Shown: piece after piece, positions 11,352 through 22,859 of the stretch
Layout of the letters: each line of letters starts with the position of its first letter
How positions within the stretch are numbered: the first letter of the stretch is position 1
Source of the DNA: Dromiciops gliroides
Lineage: Eukaryota > Chordata > Mammalia > Microbiotheria > Microbiotheriidae
Assembly (NCBI RefSeq): GCF_019393635.1
Contig: NC_057864.1
Location: forward strand, 83,330,882 to 83,394,881
DNA: 64,000 bases
Reading direction: 5' to 3'
The notes under the pieces: model-generated
The model's database searches: none
The model's input: only the letters and a program-made list of their open reading frames with translations
What the model was told of the DNA's origin: nothing
Made by a program: the position numbers and the translations under genes

Positions 11352-11780
11352 AAAGTGTAGTGGGACTCCAAGAAATCCAAAAGATTACAACCCCCTAGGC
11401 CAAGGAAAAAACAGCTTTGTTTCTCACCTCAGGTATGAGATGAGGGAGAACATGACCAAAGCATGCTGATAAGCAATCTCAAGGTCTGCAAGATGATATC
11501 CAGGATATGGATGGATGCTGCATATCATATTGATACCCATTATTCAAAGATTTCCTCATAGTTATCTTGCTCTTCCTTCTCTTTCATTTTATAAAGATAA
11601 AAAAGATCATGTCTTATCTTACTACAGTGGGACATATTTTCCATAGTGACTCAGTCTCCTGGCCATATATGTCTCTCCCAATAAATATCTTTTTATTTTA
11701 CAGGATTCGTGATGAGTCTCCAATTCTTTTGGTGAGTGACCCCTCCCCCCACTCTGGGTCACAATTTCCCCCAACAAAAG
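11352..11780 (+). mobile_element. Solo LTR with 4-bp TSD (distinct family)
   Basis: Starts TGTAGTGGGACT at 11356 and ends CCCCCAACA at 11776, with AAAG on both sides (11352-11355, 11777-11780). Contains 'cccaataaatatctttttattttacagg', a polyadenylation signal at the expected place, followed by an R/U5-like end. The 4-bp TSD is typical of gammaretrovirus-like ERVs. No internal region remains. Confidence 0.75.
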
Positions 11781-12544
11781 CATTATATTCATTTTTTTCT
11801 CTTCTCTTGGTTATACTCCTATCTTCTAAAGATTGCAGAGGATTACACATAGTTTAAACAAAGGCAAGTAATGAATTTGGAGGGAAAGTTGTGGGAAATT
11901 AAAATGAAGGGCTATACCAGACCACCCCTAGTCTTGGACTATCAAGTCAAGGAATGTAAACCACTTTCAAAGGAAGTGACTCCAGGGCAGAAGAATTATC
12001 TCTAGTTAGATAACCTTCAGCTTTCAGATATCTAGACAAAAGGACTGGTTTCCATGCATGCTCACAATGAGCTTTACCACTTTAAACTCCTTAAAAGGTT
12101 GGTTTAGGCTGACCAACATTGAAAGGGAGTTAATTTAATATCATTGACAAGGAAAAAAAAAACAACAACTGGAGAAGTGGGGGTGAGTGGGGAGTCAGCA
12201 CTTTCAAGGAAGGGGGAAACAATGTCCCACAAAATCTCAGTTATCAAGTATCATTTGTCATGAGGGAAAATAATATGTTTGGTTTATGAGTTTAAGATGT
12301 CTACTGTGTATTCACTTTAAGATGTGTGGATAGAGTTGAAAATAGGAAATTAGAAGTGATAACCACAAGTTACTGAGAACTGACTGATCCCCACATTCTC
12401 CCTATTCTGAGGCCAAAGAATTGCCTGGGGCTTACCAATCTTATCAATTTCAGACTCTTGATATTTTTAATGGATAACCCCCAAACAAACTATACCCTCC
12501 CAAATATTCCCCACCTTACTCCCTGGACTTCAAGTTATTATGTA
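11781..12544. other. No feature recognised
   Basis: Non-coding; nothing I could assign. Confidence 0.45.
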
Positions 12545-12712
12545 AAAGGTTCCATTTACATTAAGTAGTTTCTATTTAGAGTTAAGTAGCTTATATACTT
12601 AATTTAAGAACAGTCTTATAGTTCCCTTTATTAAAGGTTCATTCACATTAAATAGTTAAGTAGTTTCCATACTTAACTCAAGGGTGTCTCATAGTTCCCT
12701 TTGTTCTCTTAT
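12545..12712 (+). repeat. Diverged local tandem duplication
   Basis: Two adjacent units share 'aaggttc.att.acatta...agt' at one end and 'tct.atagttcccttt' at the other (about 12545-12635 and 12636-12712), with 'ttaagtag' and 'atacttaa' between. The units differ by indels, so the duplication is old. Confidence 0.6.
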
Positions 12713-13054
12713 CCCATGTAAACCCTGACCTCAGTTCCCATCTTTGGGTATTCCTAGCATTCTTGATTTGAGATATTCTGAGTTATAACTCCTCTACCCA
12801 GATTAAAGGCCTTATTTCTCCTATATTGATTGTTTCATTAATTTTCAGGTTAACATAAGTCAGCAGAGAGGTTATAGTAAGCTAGGTAGATTCAAGAACT
12901 GTCAGCATAAAGATGGTAATGAAATCCATGGCAGCTTATGAGATCACCAAATGAAATAATACAAAGGAAGAAGAGAAGAAGGCCTAGGATAGAACACTCT
13001 GAGACAACTATGCTTAGAGCATATGATGTGGATGAAGACACAGCAAAAGAGAAA

Positions 13055-13436
13055 GTTTTGTTAAGGGCTAAAATTCTAGCTAAACTGTCTAAAATATCTA
13101 ATGAGTGGTCACCAATAAATTATAAGCTTTAGCAAGAGTTAGACTTTTAAGCATCTATTAAGGAGAATAAGAATTTGATAAAGAGAGAGAGAAAGGCCTA
13201 GATTCCTATCTATTAAAGGGAGAGCGCATTTATAGCTCCCTTCTCAGCCAGAGTCCTCAGGAAAGAGATTGAGAGAATCAGAGCGCCAGCTCCCCCTTCC
13301 TCCTCTCACCAGCAAACATCACTTCCTGATGCCAAAGAAAAGACGCATGTTCTTGCCCTCAAAGACTTTCCTTTCATGGCAGAACTTTTCTACAGTAAAT
13401 CTCCAGCAGGTGGTGTCATTCCAATCGTTACAGTTT
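13055..13436 (-). mobile_element. Solo LTR, antisense, 4-bp TSD (same family as the ERV at 43721)
   Basis: The reverse complement runs TGTAACGATTGG (13432 end) to CCCTTAACA (13059 end) and aligns throughout with the 359-bp LTR at 43721-44079 ('cacctgctgga', 'tttgagggcaaga', 'ctctccctttaatagatag', 'cttgctaaa'). Flanked by GTTT at 13055-13058 and 13433-13436. It is about 374 bp and more diverged than the ERV copy. Confidence 0.88.
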
Positions 13437-13438
13437 CA

Positions 13439-13597
13439 CTGGGGCAGCTAGGTGGCACAGTGGATAAAGCACCAATCTTGGATTCAGGAGGACCTGAGTT
13501 CAAATCTGGCCTCAAACACTTGAAACTTACTAGCTGTGTGACCCTGGGCAAGTCACTTAACCCTCATTGTCCTGCAAAAAACAACAACAAAAAAAGT
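13439..13597 (+). mobile_element. tRNA-derived SINE
   Basis: Complete head and body ('ggggcagctaggtggcacag' to 'cctcattgtcctgc') with an A-rich tail containing AAC units. Flanks AGTTTCACT and AGTGACACT could be a mutated TSD (7 of 9). It inserted a few bases from the end of the solo LTR. Confidence 0.9.
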
Positions 13598-13599
13598 GA

Positions 13600-15240
13600 C
13601 ACTTCTTTTCCCAAGGGAGACTGGAGATCTGACTGACAGACAACAAATGCAGTACCAGAAAGAAGGCACATTGTAAAATGATCAGATAATTTACCCAGTT
13701 TCAGTACTCCTCTTCCTTACAAAGTTTGGAGATTAGGCAGGGCACAGCAAAGTAAAAGATTAAAGTTGAATGTGCACAGCAGGAAAAAGAAAGTCTTCTC
13801 AACATTGACATTCCTCTTTGTTTTTCCTCTAGGGATGGGATTAGCAGAATGTGAAAGGTCTAATATCAAAAGGACATGGGAGGTTTTTCACTTGAAGGTT
13901 GGGAGATAAGACTGGCAGGAGGATCCTGGAGCTGCCTTATGCTGGGACAGATGGAAGTCCACCAGGAAATTTGTTGCCTACCCTCGGGGATACTTGCAGT
14001 AAGAGAAAGAAGTCCTGGAATTAGAGAAAAGCCTCAAAATTCTTCTTCAAGGCCATATGGATCTGAGGACCATTTTATTTGTGTAAAGACCAAATAATCA
14101 GCTAATGGTTGTAATAGGGTGTGACTCTTTAAATTTCCGTATTGAAAAGGGCTAGAGAGGGGATGACAAGGAAAGAGAAAAGATCACACCAGTACTAACC
14201 ATTTCCCATTCCCACACTCTGTTCTAGAAATTCTAGGAAGAATTCAATTCTATTCTAAACCTGCTTGGAGATAAGCAGAAAGGAATACCGCCACCAACTA
14301 GAATGTATACCCACAATCACTGATGTTATGGATAAATGCTAAGTTTAGATCACTTCCCTGTTTGCCACTTGTCTTTGATCAGAAATAGAAAGAAATCTTG
14401 TATAAATGAACAATCTTTTCATCTATTACTAAAAAATTGCAGTTTTAGTGAATAGAATTTGATGATGATTAACCAGGTGGTGAAAGCTTTCAAAATGTTT
14501 GGATTCACTTGAAGGGTCAAGTTCATATCTAGCCTTGTTTTATGTTAACTGGTTTGTAATCATTTTGTAATCATTCTGTCTGTCATTCTCCAAAAAATTC
14601 AATTTGTAAAGAAATTCCTAGAAACCTAGTGCAAATCTTTCTTTCTCCTATTACCCATCAGTGAAAGAAGCTCACTGACCCTCAATAAAACATTCAGTTA
14701 TTTAATTAGGCAGTGTTTTCTTTTGTTGTTCCACTGGATTAAGTTCATGGTGTATGTGAAAATGTGCACTCTGAATTTTTATTCAACAGTTTTGTTTTGT
14801 TTTTAATTTTCAGACTTTGCATGCCTTTTATCATTGATTATTCATTCATGAGTTCTATGATTCACCTACACTAAGGAAAGAATTCCAGATTCATCAAAGT
14901 TTATCTTCAAATTTAGGCAAAGTCGAGGATAAAAGTGCTACATGCATAACAAATTATCTTAGATCTAGCAATCCTATCATAACCACCACCACCATCATCT
15001 TCTTCATCACTCACATATAGTACTTTAAAGTTGGCAAAATACTTATACAAGGAAACACAATATATTGTTTAATATTAATAACAATCATAAAAAAGCATGA
15101 GTTTGTTCCCATGTTGACAGATGTGAAAACAGCCTCAAATAGGTCAATAAATGGTTTCTGAAGTCTTATAAATATTAAGTTCCAAGACTTGAATATAAAA
15201 TGTCATTTTCTACTCTACTATTCCTTTCTTATCTACCCAA
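13600..15240. other. No feature recognised
   Basis: Non-coding DNA without strong open frames. A purine-rich stretch near 14150 and (ACC/ATC)n near 14985-15010 are the only local structure. Confidence 0.5.
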
Positions 15241-15810
15241 GTTCTTCTTTAGTCATTTGTCACTCATATCTGATCTAACTCTTTGTCTCCAAATTTGGGA
15301 TTTTATTAGCAAAAATAAAGGATTGATTTGTCATTTCCTTCTCCAACTAATGTTACAGATGAGGAACTGAAGCAAACAGAGTTAAGTGACTTGAATAGTA
15401 TCACATAATTGTTGTTATTTGTCCTTTGCTCTAGAAGAAGATCATGACATTGGGGAGATGTCATAACTTACAGTAAATTGGATTTAAGTGAGGGAGGGCT
15501 GGGCAAAGTCACCAAGCTCATTCTCTATGCCAGAGCCATCTAGGTTCAGTGGCAAGATATATATCAGGATAACTGGAGATAACCCTGGATGCTTAAGGTA
15601 ATTGGGATTAATTAACTTTCCCAGGGTCACACACCTAGTAACTGCCTGAGGTCAAATCTGAACTCAAGTCCTCCCAACTTCAGGGTAAATGTTCTATCCA
15701 CTGAGAACCCTAGTTACCCCATCATATAGCTACTAAGTGTTTGAGGCTAGATTTGAACCTAGGATGTCCTAACTCCATGTCTGGCACTCTATCCACTGTG
15801 TCACCTACCA
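15241..15810 (-). repeat. MAR1-like SINE, antisense, split by another SINE
   Basis: The left part (15241-15407) has 'agtcatttgtcactcatatctgatctaactctttg...tttgtcatttccttctccaac...gaggaactgaagcaaacagagttaag'. The right part (15721-15810) resumes with 'agctactaagtgtttgaggctagatttgaac'. The interruption is flanked by ATCACATA and ATCATATA, a probable TSD of the inner element. Confidence 0.75.
15408..15720 (-). repeat. Second long SINE type, antisense, nested
   Basis: Carries 'agaagatcatgacattggggagatgtcataacttacagtaaattggatttaagtgagggagggctg', 'gttcagtggcaagatatatatcagg' and a tRNA-like 3' block. It is a paralogue of the SINE split by the L1 at 32160-39053. Confidence 0.75.
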
Positions 15811-16352
15811 TTTATTATTTTGAATGGATTATGTGGAGTTCCTGTTGTATTACAACTACCTGTCTAGGGGGAAAGATGAAATACTTAGGCTTGATATTAG
15901 GTATCAGAGAAAAATAATTGGGTTTGCATTTTCTTTCGGTGACTGGAACTCATTTGGAACAGTGGGGTGCTGCCTTACCAAGTGTAAATAGTAAAGCATT
16001 CTAAAATGTAATATGCTTCTACTGTTCATATATCTTTTCCATTCCAAAACTTACTCTATTTTCTGTTGAAAACTAAGGCAAAATAACAATTGATGACTTC
16101 TTCTTTTCCTCTGAAATCAACTACGATAATCTAATCATCAACAAGAAGTGGTCCAACCTTTGTTGGGAGTCCTTTGAATTTTGCTATCGACATAGTTTAT
16201 AAAATCTTTTTTTTAAATCATATTTGGCATTTATTGGTAGAATCAGCTCATACTGAGCTTTAGTACACCTAACATTTTACATAAGAGTATTTAAGTGTCC
16301 CTGCCACTACTTATAAATGATTCTATCAAGCTTTTTTATTTCATATTATTTA
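15811..16352. other. No feature recognised
   Basis: Non-coding, AT-rich; nothing assigned. Confidence 0.5.
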
Positions 16353-16522
16353 CTTGTGTGAGAATTGGAATGACAACTCCTGCTGGGAAAGATTGCAGGG
16401 AGCTCCACCATGAGGAGAAAGAATTTGATTTAGAAACCATGTGGCTTTAGCATCCAGAAGTTATATCTATAGAACCACCTGTGGGAACTGTCAATCAGAG
16501 CTACCAACCAATTAGCTTGGAG

Positions 16523-16587
<65 letters not shown>

Positions 16588-16853
16588 ACCTGGTTTCTGG
16601 TTTCACAAGGGGGATTCTGGGAGAAGCCCCTGAGGAGGTGTCTTTTGGGTTCCTGACCTTAACTTGGCCGGTCAGAAGCTGGGGTTTATTAGTTAGAGGA
16701 AGTTTGCCTTTTAGCTCTCTGTCTCTCCTTAACAACTTCTGATGCACTTTAATAAATGCTTAAAAGTCTAAACTCTTGCTAAAGCTTCTAATTTAAGGCA
16801 ACCACCCATTAGATTTCAGACATCATAGCTAGAATTATAGCCCCTTACACTTG
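16353..16853 (+). mobile_element. Solo LTR with 4-bp TSD
   Basis: TGTGAGAATTGG at 16357 to CCCCTTACA at 16849, flanked by CTTG (16353-16356 and 16850-16853). It shares 'taataaatgcttaaaag.ctaa.ctcttgctaaagctt' and 'tagctagaatt.tagcccctta' with the ERV LTR at 43721, so it belongs to a related family with a different U3. A GT repeat sits in U3. Confidence 0.82.
16526..16585. repeat. (GT)n microsatellite inside the LTR
   Basis: About 30 uninterrupted GT units. Confidence 0.97.
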
Positions 16854-17504
16854 CTCTTACCTACATCTTCTATACATTTTTAATTAAGTTGGTTAGTTTA
16901 GTTCTTTGGTTATTTATCTTTAGACAGTTCATTTTTATGCAACTATTGGACTTATTTATGCCACCTGAATTTCATTCTTGAGAACATCACTGTTCATTTT
17001 TAGCCTTCTTTAGAGGTTTAAGCATGGATTCGTGCCTATTTCTGTCTAGTAATTTTGACCTTTTCTCGAATCTACTGCTCATGTTTACTTTTGCATAGAA
17101 CTCTACTCTTTATTTATCATAAACTCTACTTTAAAATGACTCCTCTCCATTAAGAATCATATTATTTCTATTTCAGCAGTTTTTTGCTTTGTATTGGTTT
17201 TGTTTAACTTGGCACAATCAGTTTTAAAATAGTTCCATTTTTTTTCTTCTTCTAACTCAAGAAAATCATGCAGGGGAGTCTTCTTTTTGTTAGATGGGGA
17301 AAAATAACATTGGAGGTATGCAGACTGTTTAAGAAGAGATTTTGAAGCAAGAGTAATATAAGATGGTGATTGATTGATTGATGATTGGATGAAGTTGATC
17401 ATTTATTGAGGATTAATTGATAAGAACTCAATGATGATGTGGAGGATTAATTGATGAAGATGGGGATTGATTGATGATAATTTATAATTATGATAAAAAA
17501 AACT
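16854..17504. other. No gene; GATT/GATGA low-complexity patch at 17345-17490
   Basis: Mostly unremarkable non-coding DNA. From 17345 to 17490 degenerate 'gattgattgatgatt' and 'gaggattaattgatgaagatgg' units repeat, a decayed simple repeat. Confidence 0.55.
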
Positions 17505-18135
17505 TATGGTACTTACTTTGCTGTGCTATTGTGAAGAAAATTCTCTGTCAGGTATAAGGTATTATATAAATGTTATGTATTGCTGTTGTTTCAAAAAATC
17601 AACCTCATGGGTGTATTTTAAGGAAACCTCTCTTTAAAGTTCTATATAAAAGCAGTTTACTATGAAGAAAATGATGAGCAGGATGCTATCAGAAAAATCC
17701 AGAAGGACCTACATGAGCTTATGCAACACGAAATGTACTGTATACAAAATAACAGCAATAATGCAAGATGATCCGTTGTGAATGACTTGGTTATTTTCAG
17801 CAATGCAATAATACAAGACAACTCTAAAGATATGAAAAATGCAATCCATCTACAGAAATAGAATTGATGGTGTCTGAATACAGATTGCAGCATATTTCTT
17901 TTTGTTAGTTACTTTATCTGAAGTTTTGTTTTTGCCTGTTTTCTTTCACAACCTGGTTAATGTGGAAATGTTTTGCATGGCTGTGCATTAATAGTTTATA
18001 TTGAATTGTTTGAGTTCTTGGGTGTTTGGGGAGGTAGGAAGAGAATTTGAAACACAAAGTCTTAAAAATTTTGATGTCAAAATTTGTATTTACATGTAAT
18101 TTGGGAAAATACAATTCTAAAACTAAAACAACAGA
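17505..18135 (+). repeat. 5'-truncated L1 3' end (same subfamily as the HAL1-like element's tail)
   Basis: Aligns with 55077-55806: 'tttgctg.g.taat..gaagaaaattct.tgtca', 'gatgagcaggatgctatcagaaaaatccagaagg', 'gtactgtatacaaaataacagcaat', 'cacaacctggttaatgtggaaatgtttt' and the final 'gatgtcaaaatttgtatttacatgtaatttgg'. It includes the remnant of the ORF2 C-terminus and the 3' UTR. It shows the subfamily has copies independent of the HAL1-like one. Confidence 0.8.
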
Positions 18136-18758
18136 AGGGATTTTGGGGAACAATAGTTGTCTTTAAATAGTAATATGTGATGATGCTGGCGAGTGACTAC
18201 CTCTAGATTTCTTGATATTTTATTGATAATGCATGAAGCTCTCCATAATTTGCATATTGCTTTAGATGTTTGACCAGTTTACCTGTTTTTTTTTTGTTTT
18301 CCAGTAATTTAATTCTTTAATTACAGTCATTATGCCAACTTATGTGTGTAATTCCTCATTTAACATGTGTTTTACTAACTCCATTCCTTCCAACTCTTCT
18401 CTTTTTCATTATTGCTTCATTGCCATTAAAATTCTATCAAGATAAACATGGAGCTCTTCTATTTTGACTGTTCCTTCAATGTTTATTTTTCCTTCATCAG
18501 TGCCATTTTCATTTCTACTTGTAACACTGCTGATTCTATGATGTCAGAGTTCATATACAATTGTTCCACTGTACTTAATGGGAAAAAAGGTTTTTTGTTA
18601 AAATGTTTAATAAATGTAATGTTTAATTTTCCTTTGAATAAAAAATATAAAGAGAATCTTTACACACAACTTCATTGCAGATATGGGAAGGAGGAACAAA
18701 AGTGATATATTGAAAAAAGAAGATAATGTAAAAATAAACACACACATATATATATATA

Positions 18759-18803
<45 letters not shown>

Positions 18804-19804
18804 GTTAAAATACTTTTATCTTTAATTGTATTTGTTTCTTCTTTTAAGGTTTTTTTCCTGAATCACCTTGGTATGAATTTTTAAAATTTATTCTCTTGAC
18901 AAGCTTATGATAAACTAGATTTCTTTTCACCATATTTGTTCTCTCTTTTTTTTAAATGAGACAATATTGCTCATAGTCTTTTATCAGCATTCACTGTAAG
19001 AGTTTTTTTTTTTTTCCTAATCATTTTTGTGTTATATATTATCTTGTTCTCACTTGTCATTTTTCTTTACTATTCAATTAGAGCAAGAATCTTCTGGCTA
19101 AGTTGCTTTGATTTTAAAAATATAAAATTCAACTTATATTATTAAACTTCTTTAGGAAATTTTTAGAATTTATGTTGGATCTTCTCTATACATTTGTAAT
19201 TTTCATCATCAATACCTGGTGAAAATGGGCTAGGTTGTACTTCTTTTAATTGCATGCCAAACATTTTCCCTATTATTTTGATTATTTCTTCTAATGCATT
19301 TTAATCTTTTTACCTGAAAAAAAATGTTTATTTACAAAATGGATTCAGGAATGACAGATGCCAGTATTAAACCATTTCTTTTCTGTTAAAAATAATTCCT
19401 TATTTACTTATATGATATGGTACATTCCAAGAGCAGTGCTTTCTAACTCTCCTCAACATATAATCTATGTCTTTGAAATTTCTCATTTCTAAGCACAGAA
19501 TTAACTTTCCATAGTGCCTTTTATACATCTGCCCCTATTTTTCCATTTGCATTGATGCCACTGAATACCAACATTTACATTGCTTTAATTTGATTGATTT
19601 TTCAAAATTTTGTAGACTTTCTCTACCTCCTCATTTCCTATCAGACAGCAATAGATAAGCTATAACTATTTTTTATGGTAATCATTTTGCAAATTTTTAG
19701 AATAAGCAAAACTATTCAATGTGGACAAATTTCTGATGTAATGAAGCTATTTATTATCTCTGAAAGTACAAGGAAATAAATTCTATCAGCTGCCATGCCG
19801 GAAA
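18136..19804. other. No gene; microsatellite at 18739-18800
   Basis: AT-rich non-coding DNA. A CA/TA run followed by a GA run (18739-18800) is the only clear structure. An 85-codon open frame at 18448-18705 has no recognisable domain and AT-biased composition like its surroundings; I do not call it a gene. Confidence 0.55.
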
Positions 19805-20500
19805 GGGATGAAACATTGTATGATAGCAAGGGTGTAGAACTTCATCATAGGACTTGAGTTCAAACTTTGGCTCTTACACTTTCTATCTACCAGCAAGGTC
19901 TTGAGCAAATCATTACACTTTTAATGTCTCAGTTTCTTGAACTATAAAATGAGATTATACTTGTGGTAGAGTCATTTCAGTCATGTTCCCTCTTTGTTAC
20001 CCAAATTATTGTTTGTTTTGCAAAGATGCTGGAGTGGTCTAGCATTTCCTTCTCCAGCTCATTTTATAGATGAAGAACTGGTGCAAACACAGTTAAGTGA
20101 CTTTCCCAGGGTCACACAAATAGTAAAGATCCTAGGTTTGATTTAAACTCAGGTCTTCCTTACTCCAGAACCAGAACAACATAGTTGGACAAGACTACAC
20201 TAGATGATCTCTGACATTCCTTCTAGATCTGAATATATGGTCCTATAAACATTGTTTTAGTCCATTATTTGAATATCCAGTAAAAAAAAAAAATTTCCAT
20301 TTAATTCCAGGGGTTTTTTCTCTTTTGGTTAAATATATAATAAAAATTCATTGGATAAATATAATTCACATCCTCTAGTATTTTGTTAGATATAGTTTTG
20401 TCAATGGGCACAAATCTAACATTTATAGTACAAACATATATGCTCATCTTTAGAGATGAGCTAAATATTATGTGATTCTTAGAAGCCTCTAAGCCCCTTT
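19805..20500 (+). repeat. MIR/THER1 copy plus flank (unit 1 of a diverged duplication), split by a MAR1-like SINE
   Basis: Core-SINE wording 'acttgagttcaaactttggctcttacactttct' and 'tttcttgaactataaaatgagattatac' precedes the insertion. The 3' end 'actagatgatctctgacattccttctagatct' resumes near 20195. An antisense MAR1-like SINE occupies about 19975-20180. The MIR and about 200 bp of downstream flank resemble 20895-21260. Confidence 0.65.
19975..20180 (-). repeat. MAR1-like SINE, antisense, nested in a MIR
   Basis: Shows 'tgcaaagatgctggagtggtctagcatttccttctccagctcattttatagatgaagaactg', then 'gttaagtgactttcccagggtcacac' and 'aaactcaggtcttccttactccag'. Confidence 0.75.
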
Positions 20501-20732
20501 TCACTCTTTTGCCACCCTTATTGAAAAAGCAGAAGGGGGCACACAATTGAAAGTTATTTGACAGTTTTTTCTTTGTTTCTATGATTATGATAGCCAAAAT
20601 GCATTATTAAATGATGTTAGTTGCTCAGCTTTTCTGAGTTTAGCTTGGCTTTTCCTAAGAAAGTAGATATAGTCTACTGTATCATCATAATTAAGGCCTT
20701 TGCAACATAAACAGGCCTTGCTCTTCCTCCTC

Positions 20733-20802
20733 CTCCTCCTCCTCCTCCTTCTTCTTCTTCTTCCTTTCCTCCTCCTTCGCAATCCTCTCCACTCCTCCCT
20801 TT

Positions 20803-20847
<45 letters not shown>
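20733..20847. repeat. (CTC/CTT)n and (TC)n microsatellites
   Basis: A CTC/CTT trinucleotide tract, a short mixed pyrimidine stretch, and a TC run (20811-20847). The arginine-rich open frames read from the other strand are artefacts of this tract. Confidence 0.95.
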
Positions 20848-20854
<7 letters not shown>

Positions 20855-20894
20855 GTTTTGTCAACTTTTATGTTGAAATGGGAAGAAATATGCA

Positions 20895-21260
20895 ATGATG
20901 AAAAAGGTGATAATCTCTGAGGATCTGAGTTACAATTTCAGGTTTTACACTTTCTCTCTACTCCCAGCAAGGTCTTTGGCAAATCATTTCAACTATTTAG
21001 CTCTCAGTTTCTTAAACTGTAAAATGAGATTATACAAGATATATGATCCTTTGAACATTGTTTGAATCTTTCTGGAATTCCTGTGAATAATACTTCCATT
21101 TGGTTGCAGTTTCTTATTGTCTTAAGGTTTAATTTATAGTGAAAATACTTAGAATAATATGATTCAGTTCCTTCACTGGAAACAAATCTTGCATTAATGG
21201 TACAACTGCTCAACTGCCCAAAACAACCAAATGACTTTTGGTGATATATGATCCCCTTCA
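20895..21260 (+). repeat. MIR/THER1 copy plus flank (unit 2 of a diverged duplication)
   Basis: 'ggatctgagttacaatttcaggttttacactttctctctactcccagcaaggtctttgg' parallels unit 1, including the unusual 'cagcaaggtctt'. The parallel continues about 200 bp beyond the MIR ('acttccatttggttgcag', 'aaacaaatcttgcattaatggtacaa'). Confidence 0.6.
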
Positions 21261-21316
21261 GGATCTGAAAAAATGTTGACAAATAGTATAAAATGAGATA
21301 GAAGAATCATAATTTT

Positions 21317-21513
21317 TAGCTTATCTTTAATTTTTGTTTTGGTTTTTGGGTTTTGGGTTTTTTTGCAGGACAATGGGGGTTAAGTGGCTTTCCCAGGGTC
21401 ACACAGCTAGTAAGTGTCAAGTGTCTGAAACCAGATTTGAACTCAGGTCCTCCTGAATCCAGGATCGGTGCTTTATCCACTGCGCCACCTAGCTGCCCCT
21501 AGCTTATCTTTAA
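21317..21513 (-). mobile_element. tRNA-derived SINE, antisense, 14-bp TSD
   Basis: TSD TAGCTTATCTTTAA at 21317-21330 and 21500-21513; element 21331-21499. Well preserved, therefore fairly young. Confidence 0.95.
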
Positions 21514-22669
21514 ACATGCATACATATAAAGTATGTGAATATAACCTATATTACCATTAACTTTTTAATGTAATGTAATTTAAATCTTAACTGAATTATA
21601 TATCATTATATAGCTTATAAGTGGTATGGTAAGAAATAGAACACACTAGTGGTGTGTTCATATACAATGTTATTTCCTTTAGAGTATGATGTATTACCTT
21701 TGATTTACATTACCATCTCTTGTTTCTGGAAGTTTTTCACCCAGATGTAAAATATCAAAGTCTCGGGCCTTCATCAGGTGTTTAGAAACAAATTTACAAT
21801 TTGTTTTTTGACTGCTATCCACCTGGTGATTTAGCACTGTGTGTCTTCTGATAGCCTAAACAGATCTGCCTTTACCTCTCATTCCAGGTGGAAGAATGTT
21901 TTATTCTTGTTCATTGTTTCCTATTTAAAGTCATTGAAATTTAGAAGTAATAAGAATCTCACAGGCCATTTAAGCCAAAAACTTTGGTTTTCCATGAGGA
22001 AAAACTGAATCTCAACTTGCTCAAAGTAATGCAAATAGTTCAAAATCAGAACCAAAATCCAGATTTCCTTAGTAAAATTTTATTTCCCATAAATGGCTAT
22101 CAATATTTACTACTCACAATCAAGATGTCTAAGGAAATCTGTTTCTTGATTATGTTTGTCCTTATATGGGCCACCAGTCTGATGTGTACTTATCTGTGAG
22201 GATTTGAACACATATATTTAAATGAAACTCCACTAGAGAACAAGGCCTCTGAAATATGATAGAAAAGCTACTACCTAGGTTGTTGTGCCTTCTGGCAACA
22301 CTGAATCTCATGTATAAATGTTATTTTTGATCTGTTCAAGTTAATTTAACATAAGGTTCAATGGCAATGGGGTTTAAAGTCTATCTGTTCTATATCTGTT
22401 TTAGTGCATTTACACATGATAGCATATGTGGGAATGAAAACTGATGGAAGCAAAGAACTAAACCTGTTACTCTGTGTTGAAATGAAAGGATGAAGTAATA
22501 GAAGAATGAAGAAAAAATATTTCAAGGTCCATTGAAATACAGTTTGATTGGCATTACTATTCATTTATCATAGCTAGAAAATAATAGCATTCAACTTAAA
22601 GATGGCCATAACTTGGAAATAACTATTTTACAGAAGTATTCTACCTCTCTAATTCAAAACTTTTTAAAT
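21514..22669. other. No feature recognised
   Basis: Non-coding DNA; the 60-70 codon frames have no recognisable protein signature. Confidence 0.5.
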
Positions 22670-22859
22670 TATTCTATTTAACTATTTGGGTGTTTTTTTT
22701 GTTTTTTGGTGAGGCAATTGGGGTTAAGTGACTTGTCCAGGGTCACACAGCTAGTGAGAGTTAAGGGTCTGAGGCCGGATTTAAATTCAGTACCTCCTGA
22801 CTACAGGACTGGTGCTCTATCCACTGTGCCACCTAGCTACCCCTATTCTATTTAACTAT
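22670..22859 (-). mobile_element. tRNA-derived SINE, antisense, 16-bp TSD
   Basis: TSD TATTCTATTTAACTAT at 22670-22685 and 22844-22859; element 22686-22843. It belongs to the 'ggtgaggcaattggggtt' subtype. Confidence 0.95.

Noticed and set aside
13439-13597. tRNA genes in the SINE heads
   Set aside because: The tRNA-like boxes are degenerate, the molecule cannot fold as a mature tRNA, and the same sequence recurs more than fifteen times with TSDs, so these are SINEs.
20674-20895. Arg/Glu-rich frames
   Set aside because: Translation of TC/CTC microsatellites, not protein-coding.
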